Shown piece by piece: positions 1 through 5,937 of a stretch of 5,937 nucleotides of DNA (position 1 is its first letter; each line of letters opens with the position of its first letter). Source of the DNA: RECH01 sp964431105. GTDB lineage: Bacteria; Cyanobacteriota; Cyanobacteriia; RECH01. The stretch lies in NCBI GenBank assembly GCA_964431105.1, contig CAYSIR010000260.1:1-5937 (forward strand), read 5' to 3'. Under the pieces are notes generated by a model. It was not told the DNA's origin and did not search any database. It was given only the letters and a program-made list of their open reading frames with translations. The position numbers were made by a program, and so were the translations under genes.

Positions 1-47
1 GCTAACATGCGCAGTGTCGCTGACGCATTGAAGGGCACGGTGGGCAG
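1..47 (+). pseudogene. Upstream fragment of the IS91 transposase, out of frame with the rest
   Basis: Reading from base 1 gives ANMRSVADALKGTVG, which looks like the stretch that precedes the catalytic HUH region in IS91 transposases. The rest of the protein (VGVLHTWGRNL onward) is read from a different frame, beginning around base 45. In that second frame a TGA at 21-23 blocks any extension upstream. Joining the two gives a natural sequence (ALKGTVG, one residue, VGVLHTW), so one base appears to be missing near 43-47, or two added. No classic XXXYYYZ slippery heptamer is visible, so a mutation is more likely than programmed frameshifting. The remaining N-terminal region lies beyond the window. 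Confidence 0.6.
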
Positions 48-53
48 GTCGGT

Positions 54-719
54 GTGCTGCACACCTGGGGACGCAATCTCAGTTACCATCCGCATGTGCA
101 TTATCTGGTGCCAGCAGGTGGCGTCTCTGCGGATGGTCGCACATGGTTGGAAGTGAAGAACAATTTTCTGGTTCCGGTGAAGGCGTTGTCCGTGCTGTAC
201 CGGGCTAAATTTCGCGATGCCCTCAAGCAGACCGATCTGTTCGACCAGGTACCCGCATCCGTCTGGCAACGCGATTGGGTCACGCACTGTCAGCCTGTGG
301 GACGTGGTGAAGGCGCACTCCGGTATCTCGCGCCCTATGTGTTCCGGGTGGCGATTAGCAACCGGCGCATCCTCAGCGTAACCGATGAGCATGTCACCTT
401 CCGCTACCGCGCTTCGGATACCGGACGCTGGCATACCAGTCGGGTCACCGGGGTCGAGTTCCTGCGCCGTTTCCTCCAGCATGTATTGCCCAAAGGCTTT
501 GTCAAAGTGCGCTACTATGGGCTGTTCAGTCCGGGGATGCGGCAGAAACTCTCGGTTGTACGGCTGATGTTGGCTTTGTTAATAGGCATAGTCGAGCCAG
601 AGGAAGCACAAGATGGTCAGGAGTCGGTTGGCTTCGAGGTGCGCTGTCCGCAGTGTGGGGAAGCAATGCGCTGGGTGCAGCGGTTTGATCCGTATTCGCG
701 TTCACCACCAGCCTGCTGA
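54..719 (+). CDS. IS91-family HUH/Y2 transposase, C-terminal part, probably non-functional
   Basis: This is the catalytic and C-terminal part of a rolling-circle transposase that nicks one strand at the element's origin end and joins it to a target. Residues 11-17 (YHPHVHY) hold the HUH motif (H14-V-H16) that binds the metal ion. Residues 91-95 (YLAPY) have the two tyrosines four apart that serve as nucleophiles in IS91 enzymes. The stretch RVAISNRRI after them and YYGLFSPGMR (154-163) are also typical of the family. Near the C-terminus C198-P-Q-C201 looks like half of a zinc ribbon; the end (RSPPAC) looks natural. Full-length relatives have about 400 residues, so roughly 180 are missing at the front. 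The GTG at 54 is only the first possible start in this frame and has no convincing ribosome-binding site; the true start was upstream, in another frame and off the window. Family assignment is firm; activity is doubtful. Confidence 0.88.
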   Translation: MLHTWGRNLSYHPHVHYLVPAGGVSADGRTWLEVKNNFLVPVKALSVLYRAKFRDALKQTDLFDQVPASVWQRDWVTHCQPVGRGEGALRYLAPYVFRVAISNRRILSVTDEHVTFRYRASDTGRWHTSRVTGVEFLRRFLQHVLPKGFVKVRYYGLFSPGMRQKLSVVRLMLALLIGIVEPEEAQDGQESVGFEVRCPQCGEAMRWVQRFDPYSRSPPAC

Positions 720-867
720 CGACGGCGTGTCAATATGATTTCCGTGTGACGGTGCAGTCATCTGATTGCAGCGCTTCATTATGCTTGGCTACTGTGTCCA
801 ATAAAGCCACTTTGGGTGTCGTATTCGACCGATGATGTCGGGTTAACCACCACTAATTAACGGCTGT

Positions 868-893
868 GCATCGCTAAAATCCCTTAGCGATGC
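868..893. repeat. Perfect 10-bp inverted repeat, 6-base loop; possible IS91 origin-end hairpin
   Basis: GCATCGCTAA at 868-877 is exactly complementary to TTAGCGATGC at 884-893, with loop AATCCC. In RNA the stem could be lengthened by G-U pairs (865-867 with 894-896). No T-run follows on either strand, so it is not a standard intrinsic terminator. It lies 150 bases after the transposase stop. IS91-type origin ends carry a hairpin close to the cleavage site, so this is a candidate origin structure. It could also help to halt transcripts arriving from either convergent gene. Confidence 0.7.
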
Positions 894-962
894 GTGTAAT
901 CCCAAATCAATCCTGTGCTTAAATTCCATATAAAAGAGTGGGTGACCGGCTTCGTTCATCAC

Positions 963-993
963 GATTATGTGGCGGCGTTGCGCCACATCAATC
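963..993. repeat. Strong inverted repeat, 12-bp stem with one bulge
   Basis: ATGTGGCG at 967-974 pairs perfectly with CGCCACAT at 981-988 around the loop GCGTTG. Outside it, GATT (963-966) pairs with AATC (990-993) if base C989 is bulged, giving a 12-pair stem. It begins six bases after the GTTC at 954-957. It may be the terminal hairpin of the IS91 element (if the true end lies further right than 953), a structure in the original flank, or a two-way transcription barrier. The tail on the plus strand is pyrimidine-rich (TCTCTTTCCTCT) but is not a clean T-tract. Confidence 0.65.
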
Positions 994-1134
994 TCTTTCC
1001 TCTAATACGACGGATTATAGCCCAAAAATCACCCCCTGGAAAACGCCGAAAACAGCCATTTGACTAACTGGATCGCATTGGTGAGAGTGAGCTAGAAGCC
1101 GAGCAGATCTCTTTTTTATGGCGTAAGGTAGCCT

Positions 1135-1150
1135 CAGCCATCTCAGGCTG
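1135..1150 (-). terminator. Weak hairpin just downstream of the NTPase gene; doubtful terminator
   Basis: CAGCC (1135-1139) and GGCTG (1146-1150) can pair around a 6-base loop; an alternative pairing uses AGCCT (1130-1134) with AGGCT (1145-1149). The hairpin starts 22 bases past the NTPase stop, where a terminator would be expected. However, the minus-strand transcript has an A-run, not a U-run, further along (1118-1113), so the intrinsic-terminator signature is incomplete. Confidence 0.2.
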
Positions 1151-1172
1151 GTGTATCACTAATACGCCGCTT

Positions 1173-4100
1173 TTAACGTGTTATTTCAGACAATCTTCCG
1201 ACTAAATCAAGGGCCTCTGACCATCCAGCCTCCGCAAAGATGTCAAGTAATTCAAGTAAATTTGCTAGTGCTACGTTATCTTTGAGTTTATCCTGGTGGT
1301 CCGCTAACAAAGTTTCAACAAGCTTGATGACTTCACGTACTGCCATTGAATCAAACTGATAACCGGAAGCTTTGCTTGACTTCGCGATATTTGTTGACAT
1401 ATGCAGTACCTCGATGGGATCACAATAAAGTACACCATTCATGAGTTCCATATAGTGATGAGCAGTATGAGCTGGGATAATCCCTAGTGTGTCGTCCAAC
1501 GCAAGTTGAGATACCTTCAGCAAAATTGTCTTCACAGCATCGTAGTATGTGCACCTTTCCTCATCTGATAAAGCACGTTCGTCATTCGGTATTCCCGTTA
1601 CATCACGCACATCTGCGGAGAAATAAATTTGATTTACCACATCACCAATCACACGTTGAAGATCCTGCAAGCTGTTACGGGTGCTTTCCGTCCAGCCACT
1701 CTCCTTTACTTCAGTTAGAAGATTAACTATGCTTCCATGTGCAGACATAACTGTGTCCATAATCCAGCTTATTGCACGCTGTGAAACTGCTTTGCCTTGT
1801 TCTGAAAATATTACATCTGGCTTAATAGGATCCATTGCTCGGAATGTCAAATGGGCAAACGCTTTCGAAAGCTGAACAGGATTATTCTTTATTCGTGCGC
1901 CAGCCTGAGTCGCCCATTCAGCCTCGGCTACAAACATGAACCATGGCAAATGACCAACGATCTGAAGCAGCAAATCTTCGTTCGTAGTAGAAGAAACCAG
2001 GGTATTGAGTTTCTCTTCCAATATCGATTGGGCTTCTTCCGTCTCTCTGATGCCTTGCCTTAGCAATCCAGTGAATAATGCTTGTAGAACGATACCATTA
2101 TTCTCTTTAGCATTGACTCTCCTTACGCTCTCCCAGAAGAAGTCCGGTGAGAGGTGATGAGTTAAGAACAATCGCTGTGATATAAGATACCGGACCGAAG
2201 GAACAGGATCATCTATGAGCTTTGTGATGTTATAGAAGACTTCCTCATCTGTTCTATAGAAGGCAAGTGTGAGCAATGCCTGTGCAGCTGATGTGCGTGG
2301 TGATGGTGACCAACTAGGCGTATCGTACTGTGCATCATATTCTGGATTTGGCTCTGGAAGATGATGGCAAGCACACATCACTACAATTTCACTAAAGAAG
2401 TCGAAAAGTTCGATATCATGTTTCAGAGAATAACACATACGTTCAACACATTCTCCTAAACAGGTCCACGCAAGATCAATAACCCGATCTTCTGCCTCAA
2501 CTGAATTCTCTAGTAGGATTGAATACAGTTTTCTGACATCGGGCAACACGCTTTCTACTGCTGCTTTATCAGGAATCTCATTAGTCCATGTTTCTTTGAA
2601 GTTCTTGAGTGGAGTACAGAGTTCCCGCAGAGACTTATTGGAAGCGGACTGGAGGTTTACTCCCTGTTCAGCAAGCCATTCATCCTCTCCATACGGTGCT
2701 GAATATGTAGAGTACGATACGAGAGGTTGGTTTTCGTAAGTTTCGTGGTCAGCTTCGATTTTTTTCCTTAATTCCAAAGCCTCTTTCGTTACGAGACGCT
2801 GCGTAGGAATCTGTGCAATCAAGCGCTTCTGCCGATGCTCTAATATCTCTCTCTGGCGCGAGTCATCTACGTTCTTCGGTTCGATGACAATTGCATCTTC
2901 TAAGACGCGCATCTGCTCTACAGAATAAAAATTTGGTGCTACTGCAAGAAATTGTCCTAACTGATAAACGGTGTCGTCACCGTAGAGTATTTCGTCGTTA
3001 AGAATAAGTTCCAGCAGTGGTACAGCAAATATCTCCGGGTAACGCGAAGCAGTTTGTAATAATCGTGCCCACAGATAAGCGACCTGAGCATGATCCCGAA
3101 ATAAACTCAACAAGACATTTAAGTTGTTTTCGTCGAACTTGTTATCCGATGCAAATCCTTCGATGTATTCAAAAATGCTCTCGACCATGTACATCGGCTC
3201 ATGGTTATGCGGAGTTCTCGATGATGACCAAAAGTAGTTATGATCTTGCAGAAAGACAGCTTCACCATGGTGGAAGTGAATGCGTTGAATGAGGTCTTCT
3301 ATCCTTACACCTGTACGTAGGCTATTGATAACTTGATCCCTGACAACAATATGATTGATGCATTTCATACCCACTGTAGTTGCCAATGCAGGCTGAAATC
3401 TCAAGAATCGCGGATAGTACCAAACAAGTTTGTGTTCCAGCATCTCCCTTTCGCTTTGAGCGGACATCACAAGCTGAACAACGATGCCTCCGACAAAAGG
3501 GGATCCATCCCCAAGCTCATCCGATAGAAACACAAGATAGTATATATCCGCAATCAATTCAGGATCATGTACGGTGATCTCATCAAATACATCTACCAAT
3601 CGGCTGAGGTACTCAAGGGGTACCGCTTTATTCTTGGTCAATTTAACAATGCGTTCAATCAGAAACCGAGAGTTAGTCGTGTCTGTGTTGAAGGTCTTGG
3701 CAACCAGGGGGAAAATGAGCTGAGCACCTATCCTGTCAATCCAACCTCTCGTTGAACTATCTCGTTGGGTCAGTACCCAATCAGCTAACGAACGTGTGAT
3801 TGAACCACATTGATTTAACATCTCATCGTTGGCTTCATCTTTGCCAATCTTGATCAATTCGTCTGTGATTTTGGCAAGATCGACAACAAATTCCCTCGCT
3901 ACCGCGTGAACAATAGAGTTCAAGAAATCCGACCAGATTGACGCTTGTTTGACTCCACGAGCTAGTAGCATCCTAAGCACGGCTGCAACTGCAATTGGTG
4001 CGTTGGAGGATGAATTCGTAAGTGCTTCAGTTAGAGGCACAAAGTGATCGACTCTTTCTAGCTGTGAAACAATGATACGGGGTGGTATAAGCCGAGCAAA

Positions 4101-5795
4101 CAGCTTTAGCTGAACAGAAACATTTGAAGAATATGTTTTCCAGAATACTTGCCAGAACAAGTCTGGTTGATTGAGCCAGAGATAGGAAAAATAGAATTCA
4201 ATGCTCGGGAGAAGAAAAATTGGTTTGAAGTAATCCGTTTCAAAAAACGCTATAAAATCATCAGGGTTATCTGCTATCAGCAAGCGAGCTACAGCATAAT
4301 CGAACAAAACATTATGTGTAAATTCAAAACTTTGCTGTAGTGCAGACGAATACCTTAGCATTTCAATGCTCAGAAGCTCATCAATCACCTGACTGGAATG
4401 TGGAAATGCAAACACCGTTTCGCGTCTTACGACAAGATTTAGGTGTTCGACCATATTTCTTGTCAGGAGTGAAAGTATAGCAGTCATCTGGTGAGCTAAT
4501 TCATGTTCCTCGACACGGCGCTCCCAGTAGAGAGACAACAATTCTGTTTCTGAAGTTACAGCACTCAATTCAGGAAGAGAGGGCTTGTCGTTTAACAGCC
4601 GCTCGACCAACCACAAATTGAAAGGAAAGCGCAATAGTTCTCGAAAGTCCTCCGAGCTGTTAGAGTAAATGCTGCTCAATCCACCGATTTTACCGACCGC
4701 ATCTTGTACCTCTTCTGTCGTGAGAAGGGGCACTACGATATGGCGACATCGAATATCTTTTGTCTGATACTCGCTTGGCACTGAACTATCCAATTCTGCA
4801 GGGAACAGATCAAGTAGCATTTTCGACTTTCGAGCGTCATAGATGCGGACGCTAACGATTACGTGCCAGCGTGGATGAAGCTCACGAATAAACTCTGCGA
4901 TCAAATCCCTGAAAAATAAGCGTGTCTCAGTTGACCGTGCGGCATCATAGCCATCGATCAAAACCACACCCATTTCTTCGCTTAACTCAGGAATTGCTAT
5001 TCCCAGATATTCAACAAGGTCTGAACTAATCCCCAAAGCTGTCTTTATATCATTTCTCGACTGATTACCAGCAACCGAGAGGCAAATGCAGGCGTGACCT
5101 CTGTTGATGAGCCTCTGGCTTAGTTCATACAAGAGGTATGATTTCCCAACACCAGGCGGACCAACAACGACACCATTTCCAGACAGGCTGAACTGATATA
5201 ACTCCTCCAGCAAGTCATCACGAGAGATGGTGTTCTGAAGGCTATGAATAATTAGCCCTCTCGATGTTTTGCGAGATAGTTCAAACACACCAGGATTTGA
5301 AGATTCAGCTTCTTGTCGGGTGCGAATCTGTTTCATCAATCCAATACTTACCCGATTGTATAAATGGCTCTCAGGGGTACTGGCTGCTTCCTGTAGTTCG
5401 TCTGCAAGATTGCTCACAAGGGATTGGACTATAGACTCGGGGTCAATTGGCAATGTGCTGAGATCATAGTCTTGGGAGTGAAACCACTGAGTCATCGTTG
5501 ATATGTCAGGTACTTGATCCACCAAAGCCATTGAAATCATCTGTTCGGATACAGATGAGTCTTCCACGAACTGTTTAAGAATATCTCCGACATGATTGCG
5601 TAATTCAGCGTCTAAATTGCCTAATTGGTGTGCAAAAGCCGTGGTGAAGGCATTCTTATAAACCTTCCGCAACTCATTTTTCTCTTCATCCGTGATTCTA
5701 CTCGACAACTTCTGTGCCGTTGCTTGAATTCCACTGTATAGAGCCGAAGCTGCGAGACTCGTTACAATGCTGAGTGTTATTGGATCCATCGCCAT
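1173..5795 (-). CDS. Giant STAND/NACHT-type P-loop NTPase with alpha-solenoid C-terminus, candidate anti-phage protein
   Basis: The predicted protein has 1540 residues, numbered here from the ATG at 5795-5793. Residues 1-190 are mostly helical and open with a hydrophobic stretch at 6-24; I recognise no catalytic motif there. The nucleotide-binding core has Walker A GPPGVGKS at 212-219, Walker B VVLIDGYD at 277-284 and a sensor-1-like VSVR ending at R317. LLRFPFNLWLVERLL (387-401) resembles the helical element with a conserved proline after the core, and FEFTHNVLFDYAVARLL (490-506) matches the winged-helix region of NACHT-like ATPases. Residues from about 520 on are an alpha-solenoid: LIDDPVPSVRYLISQRLF (1193-1210) is a good HEAT-like repeat, and 975-1025 is highly charged and probably a coiled or linker segment. 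Such proteins (for example Avs and bNACHT) work as ATP-driven switches that assemble when the C-terminal part senses a ligand, often a phage protein. I infer a similar cytoplasmic role here; sensor target and effector chemistry are unknown. The gene stands alone, intact, and appears less GC-rich than the transposase. The start is chosen because AGGAA (5807-5803) lies seven bases before it; an ATG at 5825 would add ten residues but lacks a site. Confidence 0.88.
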   Translation of the reverse strand: MAMDPITLSIVTSLAASALYSGIQATAQKLSSRITDEEKNELRKVYKNAFTTAFAHQLGNLDAELRNHVGDILKQFVEDSSVSEQMISMALVDQVPDISTMTQWFHSQDYDLSTLPIDPESIVQSLVSNLADELQEAASTPESHLYNRVSIGLMKQIRTRQEAESSNPGVFELSRKTSRGLIIHSLQNTISRDDLLEELYQFSLSGNGVVVGPPGVGKSYLLYELSQRLINRGHACICLSVAGNQSRNDIKTALGISSDLVEYLGIAIPELSEEMGVVLIDGYDAARSTETRLFFRDLIAEFIRELHPRWHVIVSVRIYDARKSKMLLDLFPAELDSSVPSEYQTKDIRCRHIVVPLLTTEEVQDAVGKIGGLSSIYSNSSEDFRELLRFPFNLWLVERLLNDKPSLPELSAVTSETELLSLYWERRVEEHELAHQMTAILSLLTRNMVEHLNLVVRRETVFAFPHSSQVIDELLSIEMLRYSSALQQSFEFTHNVLFDYAVARLLIADNPDDFIAFFETDYFKPIFLLPSIEFYFSYLWLNQPDLFWQVFWKTYSSNVSVQLKLFARLIPPRIIVSQLERVDHFVPLTEALTNSSSNAPIAVAAVLRMLLARGVKQASIWSDFLNSIVHAVAREFVVDLAKITDELIKIGKDEANDEMLNQCGSITRSLADWVLTQRDSSTRGWIDRIGAQLIFPLVAKTFNTDTTNSRFLIERIVKLTKNKAVPLEYLSRLVDVFDEITVHDPELIADIYYLVFLSDELGDGSPFVGGIVVQLVMSAQSEREMLEHKLVWYYPRFLRFQPALATTVGMKCINHIVVRDQVINSLRTGVRIEDLIQRIHFHHGEAVFLQDHNYFWSSSRTPHNHEPMYMVESIFEYIEGFASDNKFDENNLNVLLSLFRDHAQVAYLWARLLQTASRYPEIFAVPLLELILNDEILYGDDTVYQLGQFLAVAPNFYSVEQMRVLEDAIVIEPKNVDDSRQREILEHRQKRLIAQIPTQRLVTKEALELRKKIEADHETYENQPLVSYSTYSAPYGEDEWLAEQGVNLQSASNKSLRELCTPLKNFKETWTNEIPDKAAVESVLPDVRKLYSILLENSVEAEDRVIDLAWTCLGECVERMCYSLKHDIELFDFFSEIVVMCACHHLPEPNPEYDAQYDTPSWSPSPRTSAAQALLTLAFYRTDEEVFYNITKLIDDPVPSVRYLISQRLFLTHHLSPDFFWESVRRVNAKENNGIVLQALFTGLLRQGIRETEEAQSILEEKLNTLVSSTTNEDLLLQIVGHLPWFMFVAEAEWATQAGARIKNNPVQLSKAFAHLTFRAMDPIKPDVIFSEQGKAVSQRAISWIMDTVMSAHGSIVNLLTEVKESGWTESTRNSLQDLQRVIGDVVNQIYFSADVRDVTGIPNDERALSDEERCTYYDAVKTILLKVSQLALDDTLGIIPAHTAHHYMELMNGVLYCDPIEVLHMSTNIAKSSKASGYQFDSMAVREVIKLVETLLADHQDKLKDNVALANLLELLDIFAEAGWSEALDLVGRLSEITR

Positions 5796-5802
5796 TTCAC
5801 AC

Positions 5803-5807
5803 TTCCT
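5803..5807 (-). promoter_or_regulatory. Shine-Dalgarno site that decides the NTPase start
   Basis: On the minus strand AGGAA lies seven bases before the ATG at 5795-5793 and thirteen before a second in-frame ATG at 5789-5787. The ATG at 5825 has only a distant AGGA (about 18 bases upstream), too far to serve. This supports MAMDPITLS as the N-terminus, with MDPITLS as the next choice. Confidence 0.7.
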
Positions 5808-5834
5808 GAAGAATCTGTCATTCATACATTCACT

Positions 5835-5840
5835 ATTCTA
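5835..5840 (-). promoter_or_regulatory. Candidate -10 box (TAGAAT) of the NTPase gene
   Basis: TAGAAT on the minus strand matches the sigma-70 -10 consensus at five of six positions. No good -35 box sits 16-18 bases upstream (the bases there read CAACAA or similar), so this would be a weak promoter or one needing an activator. Transcription would begin near 5828, giving a leader of about 33 bases before the chosen ATG and almost none before the ATG at 5825, which fits the chosen start. Confidence 0.3.
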
Positions 5841-5888
5841 CAATCCTTTACAGCGATTTGTTGTGACGTAGCTATGGAAATACTCTCT

Positions 5889-5904
5889 CGCACAACGTTG
5901 CGCG
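5889..5904. promoter_or_regulatory. 16-bp near-palindrome upstream of the NTPase promoter, possible operator
   Basis: CGCACAACGTTGCGCG is a palindrome except for one mismatched pair (5892 with 5901), centred on CAACGTTG. It lies about 50 bases upstream of the candidate -10 box, a position where a dimeric regulator could bind. No regulator gene is in the window. It could also belong to the gene beyond the right edge, or be chance. Confidence 0.3.
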
Positions 5905-5937
5905 GCAAGTGTACAGCGCGTGATCCCTTCCTATCAA

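Larger units (their letters stand above)
1..957 (+). mobile_element. IS91-family insertion sequence, left part missing, right end approximate
   Basis: The element is recognised from its HUH/Y2 transposase. Its left (terIS) part lies outside the window. IS91 elements have no long terminal inverted repeats and make no target duplication. They insert next to a tetranucleotide (GAAC or CAAG), with the origin end, downstream of the transposase, abutting it; read on the transposase strand this gives GTTC or CTTG just outside the right end. A GTTC occurs at 954-957 and a CTTG at 784-787. I favour the former because it leaves a strong hairpin (868-893) inside the element, as expected for an origin end. 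The boundary is inference only; any tetranucleotide is common by chance. Confidence 0.45.
720..1172. other. Intergenic stretch between the two convergent genes, no convincing gene
   Basis: These 450 bases separate the transposase stop from the stop of the NTPase gene. I see no tRNA, CRISPR array or recognisable protein-coding gene. The stretch holds two strong inverted repeats (868-893 and 963-993), the palindrome GGTTAACC at 841-848, a possible IS91 target remnant GTTC at 954-957, a T6 run at 1113-1118 and a weak repeat at 1135-1150. An open frame on the plus strand at 1068-1205 (about 45 codons, beginning just after a TAA) has no ATG or GTG start with a ribosome-binding site, and its product resembles nothing I know. 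The left part is probably the non-coding tail of the IS91 element; the right part is the flank of the NTPase gene. Confidence 0.6.

Noticed and set aside
101..708. Open frames of about 60 codons in other frames across the transposase
   Set aside because: The transposase frame carries the HUH and YxxxY motifs over this region; the others have no family features.
924..940. TATAAA at 929-934 as a promoter -10 box
   Set aside because: No matching -35 box 16-18 bases upstream, and no gene begins downstream on the plus strand.
1060..1088. TTGACT at 1060-1065 as a -35 box
   Set aside because: The bases 16-18 further on (around GAGAGT) do not resemble a -10 box and there is no supported gene behind it.
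1090..1120. T6 run at 1113-1118 as the U-tract of a plus-strand terminator for the transposase
   Set aside because: The preceding bases form no stem longer than about three pairs, and the run is almost 400 bases after the transposase stop.
1487..4340. Several plus-strand open frames of 60-90 codons lying inside the giant gene
   Set aside because: They overlap a clear, continuous 1540-residue minus-strand gene, have low-complexity or unnatural products, and show no ribosome-binding sites. They are antisense shadows.
5885..5937. Integron attC-like site around AACGTTG near the right edge
   Set aside because: The core resembles only a short palindrome; the paired R and L boxes with a central spacer expected of attC are not visible in the remaining sequence.

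Overview
The window holds two unrelated blocks that converge tail to tail. On the left, on the plus strand, is the 3' part of an IS91-family (HUH/Y2, rolling-circle) transposase. On the right, on the minus strand, is one very large gene that fills about 78% of the window and encodes a STAND/NACHT-type P-loop NTPase of about 1540 residues. Nothing in the window fixes the host. An IS91 relative, clear AGGAA ribosome-binding sites and mixed base composition suggest a proteobacterium, plausibly a gammaproteobacterium, and a laterally acquired (accessory) region; this is inference.

Layout. Positions 1-719: transposase, cut by the left window edge and also broken by an apparent single-base frameshift near 43-47, so this copy is probably dead. 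Positions 720-1172: no convincing gene. It contains two strong inverted repeats (868-893 and 963-993) that may belong to the right (oriIS) end of the IS91 element, a GTTC tetranucleotide at 954-957 that fits an IS91 target-site remnant, and a short unassigned open frame at 1068-1205. Positions 1173-5795: the NTPase gene. Positions 5796-5937: its leader, with a good Shine-Dalgarno, a plausible -10 box and a near-perfect 16-bp palindrome further upstream.

The large protein has a short helical N-terminal region that opens with a hydrophobic segment, then a nucleotide-binding core (GPPGVGKS, VVLIDGYD, VSVR), a winged-helix-like segment with an FEFTHNVLFDYAVAR signature, and about 1000 residues of alpha-solenoid with at least one HEAT-like repeat. 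This is the arrangement of bacterial NLR-like immune proteins (Avs and bNACHT families): N-terminal effector, central switch, C-terminal sensor. I see no nuclease, protease, TIR or other known effector motif, and no partner gene in the window. The most interesting reading is therefore a stand-alone, possibly undescribed anti-phage STAND protein whose effector is the small N-terminal region. That role is inferred from architecture and context, not shown by the sequence.
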